A DNA stretch of 60,060 bases from Prevotellaceae bacterium (GCA_030531085.1 JAUNOM010000013.1:1-60060); one strand, 5' to 3'. Counted from the first letter of the stretch, positions 36,701 through 43,648 are shown. Notes: generated from the letters alone by a model not told the origin. Translations and numbers: made by a program.

Positions 36701-38780
36701 AGTACATCACGCTTGCCTCCACGTCAAAAAGTTCTGATGCGAAAGCGGCATAAAGCCGTGTGTCAATCCAACGCTCGCCCATGTTGATGTCAAGCTCCTC
36801 GTATGGCACTGTTTCGGGACTGACTTCCTCCAATGCCCTTAATGCCTCTTCCGTATATGCCTTTTCCTTGCCGTCCAAGTTTGCGGTGCAGGAAACAATC
36901 TCCTTGCTCTTGGCTATTACGTTCCCTGCAAGGAACATGCCTTTATGCTCCCATCTGCCGACAGCGGGGTTATAGAATATCTCGCCTTTGAGTTCTGCGG
37001 CTATATCGTCCTCGCTCTTGCCTGTGGACTGTGACATATAGGACATATTTACCATTCCGTAGTAGTTAAGGCTGCTCAGCAAGGCTTCCATGGGGGTCTG
37101 TACATTTGCCGTGGTCTCTTTCTGAAATGCGACAGGCTCACGCATGATGTCAGCCTTGAAGATGTCCTTGCCGACCTGCATTTCAATGGTGAACACCTCC
37201 ACACCGAGGCTGTCAAGCATGATAAACTCCCTGTTGTCGTTGTCGTGAAAATATCCCCACTTGGCTACGAAAGCGTCATACTCCCTGTTAAGCTGTTCCC
37301 TCAATGCTTCTTCTTCCCTCTGTTCTTCCCTTTCTGTGATTGAAAGTTCAAAATAGGTCTTGCGGATAGGGAAATAGTCTCTTGCCCTCTCAATGTTCAC
37401 CTTGCCGTCATCGACAGGTTGGAAGTCAACGGCAACGGTGGTGTAATGGCTTGATTTGCGGTATTGCAGTGTTCCGACCTGTCCCTCAAACATCACCAGA
37501 GCACCGCTTTTCATCCAGTCCTCCGTATTGTCCGTATAGGCACGTTTTCCTTTCCGTGCGGAAACATTCATGTCACAGTCCATGTCTCCGAACAGCGACA
37601 TCTGCATGGGCTGGTTGCCCTCGTTGGAAAATAAACTCTTTCTAAAATATCGCTCAAAGTCGCCCTGCAACATTCCACACAGGTACTTGAACATGGAAAC
37701 CTCACCGCTCTCCCACAGGTATTTGCGCACATATTTGCCGTACTGGTTCATGACGATACGGCTGCCTGTGGCAAGCGTGGTCTTTGGCATGGTGAAGAGT
37801 CTGTTTGTATATTCCGTGGTCTTTCCTGACATATCCACCATTTCCTTGCTGACTTGCAGGAAAGCCTGCTCACGTCCCGAAAGTGCGCTCTTATGTGTGT
37901 TCTTCTGAAAGACAAGCAGGTCGCTTCCCACCTCTATGCCGCTTGTCTGCATGAAAAGCGTGTCGGGCAGACGCAATGCGGTTATGAGATTGGCATGACG
38001 TACAAGATACTCACGCACGAACTTGTTGCCCGGTGTGTCGGCTACTCCCCTTGAAGTGACGAAAGCCAGCAAGCCGCCCTCGTTAAGCAGTTCCATGGAC
38101 TTTACAAAGAAATAGTTATGTATGGTCTTGGTCGCCTGTTCGTAGATGCCGCCCTTTTTCCAAAGCTCCGCATCGAACACACGGAAGTTGCCGAAAGGTA
38201 TATTGGACGCTACGACATCAAAACTGCGGTTCTCCGTGATAGTGCTGTCTATGGTCTCAAAACCTGCCGTATAGGTCTGCGCCTCGTCATGCAGGACGGA
38301 AAGGATAAGTCCTGTGAGGTGGTCTTTCTCGAAAGCGTGTGTTTGGGTGTCGGGCATGGCTACTGGCAGGAAACCGCCAATTCCTGCGCTCGGCTCTAAG
38401 AATGTGCGCATGGTAAAGCCGTTTTCTGCAAACACTTTCTGTATCTGCCGTGCCACTGCGTCAATGACAGACTGCGGTGTGTAGAAAGCGGTCAGCACTG
38501 ATGCCTTGATGCTTGATATTACCTGATGGCGCATCTTGTCCGTGAAGTATGGATATTCGTCTATCAGCCTTTGCAGCTTGCCGATAGGCTCTGCCATATC
38601 TCCTGTGATTGGCTTGTCCGTACCCATGTTAAGCACTTCCTTGATACCGCCAAAGCCTGAATACAAGGAAAGCGTCTCTTTCTCCTTGTCCGTGGCACGC
38701 CGCCCCTGTACCTTGACTTTCATCGCTGTCTCTATGGCTTCCACGTTTGCCACGAGTGATTTCTGTTTGTTGTAACTCAT
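33780..38780 (-). CDS. DarB-like N6-adenine methylase/helicase fusion
   Basis: The protein has 1666 aa. Residues ~115-260 are an adenine methyltransferase: motif I FLEPSAGIGGF near 130, motif IV VVASNIPFGNF near 195 (N-I-P-F in place of NPPF). Residues ~840-1380 are a superfamily-2 helicase: Walker A WHEVGTGKT near 845, DECH box (DHIFIDECHLFKN) near 1013, and motif V/VI MLGTGVNAQKRA...RPADMEQRNGRAVRKG near 1330-1360. The C-terminus is coiled coil. The architecture matches DarB of phage P1, which protects incoming DNA from type I restriction. It stands alone behind module 6 and overlaps leader peptide 3 (ATGA). Confidence 0.85.
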   Translation of the reverse strand: MSYNKQKSLVANVEAIETAMKVKVQGRRATDKEKETLSLYSGFGGIKEVLNMGTDKPITGDMAEPIGKLQRLIDEYPYFTDKMRHQVISSIKASVLTAFYTPQSVIDAVARQIQKVFAENGFTMRTFLEPSAGIGGFLPVAMPDTQTHAFEKDHLTGLILSVLHDEAQTYTAGFETIDSTITENRSFDVVASNIPFGNFRVFDAELWKKGGIYEQATKTIHNYFFVKSMELLNEGGLLAFVTSRGVADTPGNKFVREYLVRHANLITALRLPDTLFMQTSGIEVGSDLLVFQKNTHKSALSGREQAFLQVSKEMVDMSGKTTEYTNRLFTMPKTTLATGSRIVMNQYGKYVRKYLWESGEVSMFKYLCGMLQGDFERYFRKSLFSNEGNQPMQMSLFGDMDCDMNVSARKGKRAYTDNTEDWMKSGALVMFEGQVGTLQYRKSSHYTTVAVDFQPVDDGKVNIERARDYFPIRKTYFELSITEREEQREEEALREQLNREYDAFVAKWGYFHDNDNREFIMLDSLGVEVFTIEMQVGKDIFKADIMREPVAFQKETTANVQTPMEALLSSLNYYGMVNMSYMSQSTGKSEDDIAAELKGEIFYNPAVGRWEHKGMFLAGNVIAKSKEIVSCTANLDGKEKAYTEEALRALEEVSPETVPYEELDINMGERWIDTRLYAAFASELFDVEASVMYFDVNDTYLVRLQGYSPIAYNTYSVRNYNGEELFVFALQDTVPEITKEIFRGTEKVRVPDEEAIQEAAAKIQEIRNRFNEWLDRQPIEVRDELVRVYNERFNCYVRPHYDGSAQTFPGLSFEQFPYNDLYPSQKDAIWMIKQNGGGICWHEVGTGKTMIMCVAAYEMKRLGLVQKPMIIGLKANVHEIADTFRKAYPMAKVLYPGKEDFTPANRKEVFSKIKNNNWDCIIMTHDQFAKIPQSEETMIEIFTEELDDVERSLEVLEKSTMRYRSGKMQKGLEQRKQNLTAKLDELRLKIENRKDDTVDFHSMGIDHIFIDECHLFKNLMFQTRHTRVAGIGNTRGSQRAMNMLFAIRDIQNRNGRDLGATFLSGTVVVNALTELYVMFKYLRPKELLRQRISCFDAWAAIFTKKTADYELNVTGAIKRKERFRTYIKVPELAMFLREITDYRTADMINLDVPEKNVRFLSHAPTIEQEEMIGRLVSFANSGQWEDLGLDTQEPENLDKAKMLIATNVARKMALDMRLLGDKFHDDANNKASVCADTIYDYYMRSNANRGTQFVFSDLSTYKPNEWNVYSDIKDKLVRLGIPADEIQFIQCAKTERARKRLFEDMNNGKVRVLFGSTTMLGTGVNAQKRAVAVHHLEIPWRPADMEQRNGRAVRKGNTVKLWGGNVVDVVIYGTEKTLDAYKFNLLKNKQMFINQINNGTIAVRRIDEDSMDEDSGMNFAEFVAILSGNTDLLNKAKLDNKIMQLEKEQAIFKKNRIKAERKIAANRQEIEKARRTAERMRQDLEYIGSYNGEAVTQLLNMQQATAEETGRELHRISKTYRSGVYETIGSYMGLNLSVHSETNLTGLFDHNSFFVEGASGLKYRCGVSGALPLGFVESAQYPKATLEKLPVLLKEQQNRIGQLESELPTLQEIMGREWNKADELVRLTLECKELQRKIEADLNKTEQQPEPSPEHETEIKATEKVA

Positions 38781-38839
38781 ATATTTAACCTTGTTTGAAA
38801 ATTTATTTTAACTTCGTTGAAGAAACTTACGCTCGGCAT
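38777..38839 (-). CDS. Leader peptide 3 (MPSVSFFNEV...)
   Basis: A 20-codon ORF (MPSVSFFNEVKINFQTRLNI) has a TGA overlapping the ATG of the methylase/helicase gene (ATGA), so translation should be coupled. It matches leader 1 and leader 2 in MxSxSFFNEV, and its TTTCTTC codons can pair with GAAAGAAAC upstream. Confidence 0.55.
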   Translation of the reverse strand: MPSVSFFNEVKINFQTRLNI

Positions 38840-38909
38840 TGTGAGTAAACTCTCTCTGCGCTCGCTAACTCGTTTCTTTCTTCCCTCATTTCGGTCTTTC
38901 TGTGACCGT

Positions 38910-39077
38910 GGGATTTATTTTTCTGCCTATCCAAAGGTGGCGGCGACAAACGGACAAGGCTGACGTGGAAAATACGCTCGACGGCGGAGAGGAAGATTTT
39001 CCGCAGTCACTCGCGGCATGGCCAGGCATTGGCAGGCTTGGAGGCGGCGGTTTACCTTTGCGGAAAAATAATATCCC
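38910..39077 (-). promoter_or_regulatory. Fold-back module 6 (putative ssDNA promoter)
   Basis: The left arm 38910-38923 (GGGATTTATTTTTC) pairs with the right arm 39063-39077 (GAAAAATAATATCCC), one bulge. The -7 TACCTTTG (39053-39060) is unpaired; the -33 TTG is at 39029, 21 nt away. Inner pairing GGAAAAT (38967-38973)/ATTTTCC (38996-39002), extended by TGAC/GTCA, mirrors module 3. The gene starts 130 bp left. Confidence 0.62.
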
Positions 39078-39246
39078 GGCGGTCATGCAGAATGAAAAAA
39101 CAGAGTATCGGCAGGTAAAAGGGTACAGGACTGTGCGGTATGACTGGAATGATGCAAGATAAAAGAGAAAAATATATTTGTAGGATAGGAAAACATGAAA
39201 GGGCTATAACAGCCGTACCACTTCGTGTGGAGTTTCAAAAAGAGTT

Positions 39247-39322
39247 GGGGCATACTCTTTGGGCATTAGCAAAGAGTATGCTCCCCGGCGTATCTGCGGT
39301 TTCTGCCGACACAGCCGGGGAG
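39247..39322 (-). terminator. Twin hairpin with alternative pairing
   Basis: CATACTCTTT (39251-39260) pairs perfectly with AAAGAGTATG (39271-39280), extendable by GGGG (39247-39250) with CCCC (39283-39286). CTCCCCGGC (39281-39289) also pairs perfectly with GCCGGGGAG (39314-39322). The CCCC can join only one of them. On the minus strand the first hairpin is followed by CCCCAACTCTTTTT, so this ends the operon read from 40154, possibly conditionally. Confidence 0.6.
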
Positions 39323-39332
39323 TCTGATTAAA

Positions 39333-39563
39333 TCATTTAACGACCGCAGGAATCTGTGCCTCACTGACAACTGTCCCGTCGCGTAACCAGCGGATGATGC
39401 CTGGCTTCAACCCGAAATCACCAAAGGCTATACCCTGCATATATATACTGTATTCTTCCTTGGAAAGGTTGCGCCCGGTTAGGTTTTTGTATATCATGGG
39501 AATACTGATTCCGTCTGTGCTCCAAAGCACGACCTTGCCGTCTTGTGTTATCTCATCTTTCAT
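39333..39563 (-). CDS. Small hypothetical protein
   Basis: The 76-aa protein (MKDEITQDGKVVLWSTDGIS ... SIYMQGIAFGDFGLKPG) is soluble with no recognised motif. It is the second gene of the operon behind module 7, 51 nt after the gene at 39615, and is followed at once by the twin hairpin. Confidence 0.55.
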   Translation of the reverse strand: MKDEITQDGKVVLWSTDGISIPMIYKNLTGRNLSKEEYSIYMQGIAFGDFGLKPGIIRWLRDGTVVSEAQIPAVVK

Positions 39564-39614
39564 GTCTTATTGTTTTATTGAACTTTCATTGCTTGTATAT
39601 TTGTTTGCTCAGTG

Positions 39615-40154
39615 CTATGCTGTTCCGTTTGATAAGACACATTTCCTGCATCTTGTTTTCCAACCGTATATCTCTGCCACGTATGGGTGGAGCGAGCGTG
39701 TCATCTTGCGGAACTGAACCTCATCGATTTCTCCGCTGTAGATTTTCTCTGTTATCCGCTCCGCCGCTTCCATGTCCTTTGCCACACGGTAAAGGATATA
39801 GTTCGTACCGTCATGGTGATATTCGACACCACGGATATTGTAAGTGTCGCCAAACCATTCTGCATCATGCGTGGAGCGCAGAATGTCCGCAATGTTTCTG
39901 CCGATGATTTTATATCCCTGTCTCCGACCGTACCACAAGCCGAGGTCTGCAAAGGCGATTATTACTCCATTGACTTCCTTGTTGAGATTGGTGCGCTCAT
40001 CATCAAGCCACAGATAGACTTCTTCTGCCCACTCTTCGTTTGTCACTTCATGCTTCGCATTACCAGAACATTCACGCTTGTTTTCTTGATACGCCTTTCG
40101 TGCGTCCTCGTCCAAAAGACTATCACAAGTCCAAATTAGCTGTTTCTTAACCAT
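39615..40154 (-). CDS. Hypothetical protein, first gene behind module 7
   Basis: The 179-aa protein is acidic in its first half (SLLDEDARKAYQENKREC, TNEEWAEEVYLWLDDERTN) and more basic at the end. A central hydrophobic strand region (GVIIAFADLGLWYGRRQGYK) suggests a mixed alpha/beta fold. There is no signal peptide and no known family. An anti-defence role is possible by position only. Confidence 0.6.
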   Translation of the reverse strand: MVKKQLIWTCDSLLDEDARKAYQENKRECSGNAKHEVTNEEWAEEVYLWLDDERTNLNKEVNGVIIAFADLGLWYGRRQGYKIIGRNIADILRSTHDAEWFGDTYNIRGVEYHHDGTNYILYRVAKDMEAAERITEKIYSGEIDEVQFRKMTRSLHPYVAEIYGWKTRCRKCVLSNGTA

Positions 40155-40200
40155 TTTGATTTCGTTTTTATTGTTTTCCCTATGTTTGGAGGCTTATGCC

Positions 40201-40398
40201 CCAACTTGCAGGGATTGTATTTACGTTGCGATGAAAAGACAGCAGAAGACAGAGGACATTCGGAAGGTTACGTTACAGAATATATCAAATACTCTTTTTC
40301 GCATGGAAAAGGAAGATTTTATGCTGTCTGTAATGAATACCGAGGTAATCCGTAAGCAGCTGTGTACCTTTGCAACTTAAATGCACTCCCGCAGTTGG
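40201..40398 (-). promoter_or_regulatory. Fold-back module 7 (putative ssDNA promoter)
   Basis: The left arm 40201-40229 (CCAACTTGCAGGGATTGTAT, TTACGTTGC) pairs with the right arm 40372-40398 (GCAACTTAAATGCACTCCCG, CAGTTGG) with about four mismatches or bulges, the longest outer stem of the set. The -7 TACCTTTG (40365-40372) faces GATGAAAAG, unpaired. ACAGC (40239-40243) pairs with GCTGT (40359-40363). The inner CTTTTTC/GGAAAAG hairpin resembles module 4. The gene is 47 bp away. Confidence 0.68.
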
Positions 40399-40552
40399 AT
40401 GCGCATGATACGGATAAGGATTGGTATAACAGTTTTATGGCTGTATAACAGAGCCAATAGAATATTTATATAGAAAAGGTGGAATGAGGACGGTTTGTCC
40501 TGAACAAAAACAAAAGCGACCCGGAGGCCGCCTTGTTATGGGTGAGAAAAGG

Positions 40553-40942
40553 CTATTTCTTGCCTTTCTTGGTAGCCTTCTTGATCGGCTTTTCCGCTGG
40601 AGTCTCCTCCTCCTTCTCAGGTGTGGGATAAAACTTGGTCGCAACCATGATTATTCTGTTGTGGGACACTCCTTCCTTGTCTGTCCATTCCTCAGGCTTG
40701 AAGAAGCCCTCGACGGTGAGCAGCGCACCCTTGGTGAGTTTGTCGAAGGAGTCGGTGTTCTCGTTCTTGCGCCATGCCTCCATATTCATGAAAGCCGATA
40801 TGCGGTTGGTTTCCTCGCCGTTCTTTTCCTGACGGCCTACTGCCAGGGAGAAGCGTGCTACGCTGGCGTTTGTGAACTTACGGATTTCTGCATCCTTACC
40901 TACGAAACCTGAAACTGTGAAGTTGTTCTCAATCTTTTTCAT
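40553..40942 (-). CDS. ssb: Single-stranded DNA-binding protein (second copy)
   Basis: The 129-aa protein has the OB-fold pattern (NNFTVSGFVGKDAEIRKF, VARFSLAVGRQ, KGALLTVEGFFKPEEW) but ends in a Lys-rich tail (EKPIKKATKKGKK) instead of the acidic tip, so it should not recruit host replication partners like a standard SSB. It is a single-gene unit 26 bp from module 8. Together with the SSB at 30002 and the OB-fold protein at 9290 the element carries three ssDNA binders. Confidence 0.82.
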   Translation of the reverse strand: MKKIENNFTVSGFVGKDAEIRKFTNASVARFSLAVGRQEKNGEETNRISAFMNMEAWRKNENTDSFDKLTKGALLTVEGFFKPEEWTDKEGVSHNRIIMVATKFYPTPEKEEETPAEKPIKKATKKGKK

Positions 40943-40967
40943 TTTGAATTGAATTTAAAAGTGAAAC

Positions 40968-41180
40968 TTAATTTTTACATGCAATCAAAAGCAGGGATGT
41001 GGCACCATGTGGGAAGCACCATGAAAATCGTCCGCAATACTCTTTTTGTTGGTGGCGATGAACGGCAGAGAGGAAGAAAAAGGAAGATTACGCACTATTT
41101 TATTGGTCACAGCGACAGCGGCCACACAAGAAGGACATTTCCTTCGCAGCATCACGCTAAATTCGCATGGTAAAAATAAG
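40968..41180 (-). promoter_or_regulatory. Fold-back module 8 (putative ssDNA promoter)
   Basis: The left arm 40968-40983 (CTTAATTTTTACATGC) pairs with the right arm 41165-41180 (GCATGGTAAAAATAAG), with one A opposite G near the middle. The unpaired part holds TAAATTCG (41158-41165), a weakened -7 element. The interior contains AATACTCTTTTTG ... GGAAGATT, the spacer motif shared with modules 3, 4, 6 and 7. This is the weakest promoter match but the position relative to ssb is the same. Confidence 0.52.
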
Positions 41181-41775
41181 TGGCTTTGAAATTGCTCAAT
41201 TCAGAAAAATCGGGCATAAAACAATGGAACAAAGGTCGTAAGCGAGGAGGCTATCCGTTCGCAACGCCGATGCACAGTCTCGAATGTATGCCGTAAAGAA
41301 CGAAACGAGGAAATATAAGCAACAGCTGGATCGACTGAATAGGCGAGGCATGGGAACGATTATGCAGACCGGCAATTCATAAAGGAACTGCTCATACAAA
41401 GAGGTGTCAAACCAAGGAATGGCAGATATGGCAAGAATGGAGTGTACCACAGCAGTCATGGTACTGAAGCAAGTTTTACATCTGAAAAGGACGGAATACA
41501 GGCAAAGACAAATAAGGATTTCCAAGTGGCGAAATGGACTTTTTAATAACAAGGTGACGTGTCGCTTACAATGGTGAAGGAAACGAAGTGGCATATAGAA
41601 AGGAATGTATTTGTCATACAACAGGATTTGAGCAAGCTGGCAGATGCTCTGCTTGTGACATGGAATATCTGATAAAACAGCCATCACATCGTTGGAAGTG
41701 CGGATATAAAAGAGTCTTTGCAGTGAAAAGAAAAAAGAGCCTGCAAAACCATATTGTCCACAGACTCTCCTTTCA
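41181..41775. other. Non-coding or decayed stretch
   Basis: No strong gene is present. Two short plus-strand ORFs exist, 41284-41382 (MYAVKNETRKYKQQLDRLNR..., 32 aa, basic) and 41419-41577 (52 aa, basic); neither has a convincing ribosome site. A minus-strand frame (41196-41783) lacks protein-like composition. The stretch may be a decayed cassette. Confidence 0.4.
41717..41738. repeat. 22-bp direct repeat, copy 1
   Basis: The 22 bp from 41717, TTTGCAGTGAAAAGAAAAAA plus GA, recur exactly at 42864-42885, with a diverged copy at 32191-32220. The two exact copies bracket the operon 41776-42553 together with its module 9. Confidence 0.75.
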
Positions 41776-41952
41776 TTATTCACAGATAACTATGTCATCT
41801 TTATACTCTGTAACTTCCTTGCCGTTGGTAAGTTGGATAATGACCTCACTGCCCAAGTCTTCAACTATTGTTCCCTCTGTCTGTCCCTTTCGTGGGTAAA
41901 GCAGGGTGCAGAAACAACCGACAATGCCTTCCAGCTGTTCAAAGTCTATCAT
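41776..41952 (-). CDS. Small hypothetical protein
   Basis: I chose the ATG at 41952, preceded by GGAGGAA, giving a 58-aa protein (MIDFEQLEGIVGCFCTLLYP ... VIIQLTNGKEVTEYKDDIVI). A longer frame to 42030 would overlap the upstream gene. It is small, acidic and probably of beta structure, with no known family. It is the second gene behind module 9. Confidence 0.55.
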   Translation of the reverse strand: MIDFEQLEGIVGCFCTLLYPRKGQTEGTIVEDLGSEVIIQLTNGKEVTEYKDDIVICE

Positions 41953-41968
41953 AGCCAGTTCCTCCCTG

Positions 41969-42553
41969 TCAGCCAAAAGTGATTGGATTGATGCAGAAAC
42001 CTGTGTCTTCTGTCTCATACTCATAGTCATTGATGAGGTCCATCATTTCTTGTTCGGTCTTTTCGTCCAATGAAACGCCTGTTTTCTCACACCATTTATT
42101 GACGGCATCGCCAATGGTGGGATATGCACCCTCGCAATCCTCAAAAATGTCTCCGTAGGTAGTGACGTAACACTCTTCGGGGAAGAAGTCGTTTTCGTCA
42201 TGGGTGTAGAAAATGCCGCAACCTGGCTCAACTTCTCGCCAGCTGATTGACAACTCGTAGCCAAGTGCCTTATTCACTTCGTCAAATAACATATCGCAGG
42301 AAGACCATGCACTTTCTGTGTCAAAGGACAAGAGGGCATAATCGTCTTTCTCGTTCTCCTCATATTCTGCCCAATAGATGTGTCCTCTCACCGAGATGCC
42401 TTTCTTCTCGTAGTCGATACCATAGTGTTCTGCCAAGAGATGCAGATACACGTCCTTACTGTTCACCTCCAAATCTTGAAGTGTCTTCCAGAGGTCGGCT
42501 ACCGCTTTGCGTGAGCCTGTTACCTTGTGTTGGGTTATTGCAATGTTAGCCAT
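41969..42553 (-). CDS. Acidic accessory protein (Api92/DUF1281-like?)
   Basis: The 194-aa protein is very acidic, especially at the C-terminus (EKTEQEMMDLINDYEYETED). The stretch ISWREVEPGCGIFYTHDEND resembles the ferredoxin-like Api92/DUF1281 family found on plasmids, and the acidity recalls DNA-mimic anti-restriction proteins such as ArdA. Neither assignment is firm. It is the first gene behind module 9, in a cassette flanked by 22-bp repeats. Confidence 0.55.
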   Translation of the reverse strand: MANIAITQHKVTGSRKAVADLWKTLQDLEVNSKDVYLHLLAEHYGIDYEKKGISVRGHIYWAEYEENEKDDYALLSFDTESAWSSCDMLFDEVNKALGYELSISWREVEPGCGIFYTHDENDFFPEECYVTTYGDIFEDCEGAYPTIGDAVNKWCEKTGVSLDEKTEQEMMDLINDYEYETEDTGFCINPITFG

Positions 42554-42587
42554 AAGATAAATTTTTTATTTTCTTCCCTCATGTAGA

Positions 42588-42799
42588 GCCAACTACCGTC
42601 GGGATTGATTAAAGAATTATGTTGCCTCAAAAGGTGTTATGGCTCATCAAGGCAAGGTTTTGCCGTCAAATACTACCTCTGGCACAATCAGAGTGTGGAG
42701 ATTTTACGGGCAAACCGCAGGCACTGACCTTGCAGGATGAATGCCATCACAGGTACCTTTGCAACACAATTCTTATCAAAGCCCGATCGATGTGTTGGC
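42588..42799 (-). promoter_or_regulatory. Fold-back module 9 (putative ssDNA promoter)
   Basis: The left arm 42588-42625 (GCCAAC, then TCGGGATTGATTAAAGAATT, then TGTTGC) pairs with the right arm 42761-42799 (GCAACACAATTCTTATCAAA ... GTTGGC) over most of its length. The -7 TACCTTTG (42754-42761) faces CTCAAAAGG, unpaired; the -33 TTG is at 42730, 21 nt away. TGTTATGGC (42635-42643) pairs with GCCATCACA (42743-42751). The gene begins 35 bp left. Confidence 0.68.
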
Positions 42800-42863
42800 A
42801 TACAAACATACAGGTGCGGCAATACAGGTCGATTAAACAAATCTCAATAGTGGCTTAATAGTA

Positions 42864-42885
42864 TTTGCAGTGAAAAGAAAAAAGA
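42864..42885. repeat. 22-bp direct repeat, copy 2
   Basis: Exact copy of 41717-41738, just right of module 9. The interval between copies (about 1.1 kb) contains module 9 and its two genes, as expected for an inserted cassette. Confidence 0.75.
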
Positions 42886-42920
42886 TACACACGGACATTG
42901 GCTCTGTTCTGCAAAAAACG

Positions 42921-43093
42921 CTTTAGTTTACCATGGTTAGCTTTTATATATATGCTAACCTAAAGTAAACTATATATTGGCAGGCTGAAATACCAGCAGT
43001 TCACCATGCAGGAAAAGGAATAAAACAGTAGAATGCAAAATACTTTAGTTTATCTTGGTTAGCTCTTATATATATGCTAACCTAAAGTAAACT
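42921..43093. repeat. Two near-identical nested palindromes, 122 bp apart
   Basis: Unit 1 (42921-42971) and unit 2 (43043-43093) each contain AGTTTAC/GTAAACT (unit 2: AGTTTAT) outside and GGTTAGC/GCTAACC inside, around a TATATATAT loop. They differ at only a few bases. They lie near the right end of the element and could be binding sites for an integrase/excisionase, replication iterons or terminators. Confidence 0.7.
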
Positions 43094-43597
43094 GTATATA
43101 TGTCCGTATAAAAGTCGAAAATCACATGGAGCTGCCTGTGCCAGAACCAAAGATCGAGAATCGTAAAAGAGGTACAGGAAGTCTTTCTTCCTTTGACTGC
43201 AAAATATTCTTCGCACATACGATAAAGCAATCTCCAATTTCACATTTGGATTTTAACAACCAAATTGATAATAGGGAAAAGAAACACCGAGTCAAGTAGT
43301 CCGCAAAATCCATATCAAAGCCGCAATGCGAATATTTGTTTTTTCATCCATCTATAAAAATGAAGGCATCTGATAGGAAAGAAGCCAAGAGAAACAGGTA
43401 AAAGAACAATATCGTGGTTCTCGTCACTTTTGTTTCTGTTTTGTTTCTTAAAAAGTTGAATACAAACAGAAATAGGTGATTATAAGGTGTTTGCAAAATA
43501 TTTATTTAGACTTGCGAAGTTTCCAAGGGTCAGAAAACAGAGCGCAGAGTAAACGCCTTTTCCATTATGTCGTGTCACTACCCACCCGTTTCTCTCC

Positions 43598-43648
43598 TGT
43601 TAAGGTACGTGATGTACCTTGGAGCACGGCGTGTGCTGAGACTTAACA
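43598..43648. repeat. Three-armed palindrome near element boundary
   Basis: TGTTAAG (43598-43604) pairs with CTTAACA (43642-43648). Inside are AAGGTAC/GTACCTT (43602-43608, 43614-43620) and AGCAC/GTGCT (43623-43627, 43633-43637). The first two stems share three bases, so two forms are possible. It could be a cruciform recombination site or a structured RNA. Confidence 0.6.

Noticed and set aside
41196-41783. 195-aa minus-strand open frame
   Set aside because: Composition is not protein-like (many Cys, Leu and Phe in random order), it has no ribosome site and it overlaps the better-supported stop of 41776; I treat the region as non-coding.
13193-42761. Plus-strand promoters in the modules as ordinary promoters for plus-strand genes
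   Set aside because: Downstream of most of them there is no plus-strand gene, and the next genes are on the minus strand; the consistent arm complementarity explains them better. An antisense or small-RNA output in duplex DNA remains possible.
31404-42799. Modules as miniature transposable elements (MITEs) with terminal inverted repeats
   Set aside because: No target duplications are visible, arm sequences differ between copies while pairing is kept, and each copy sits at the same place relative to a gene start.
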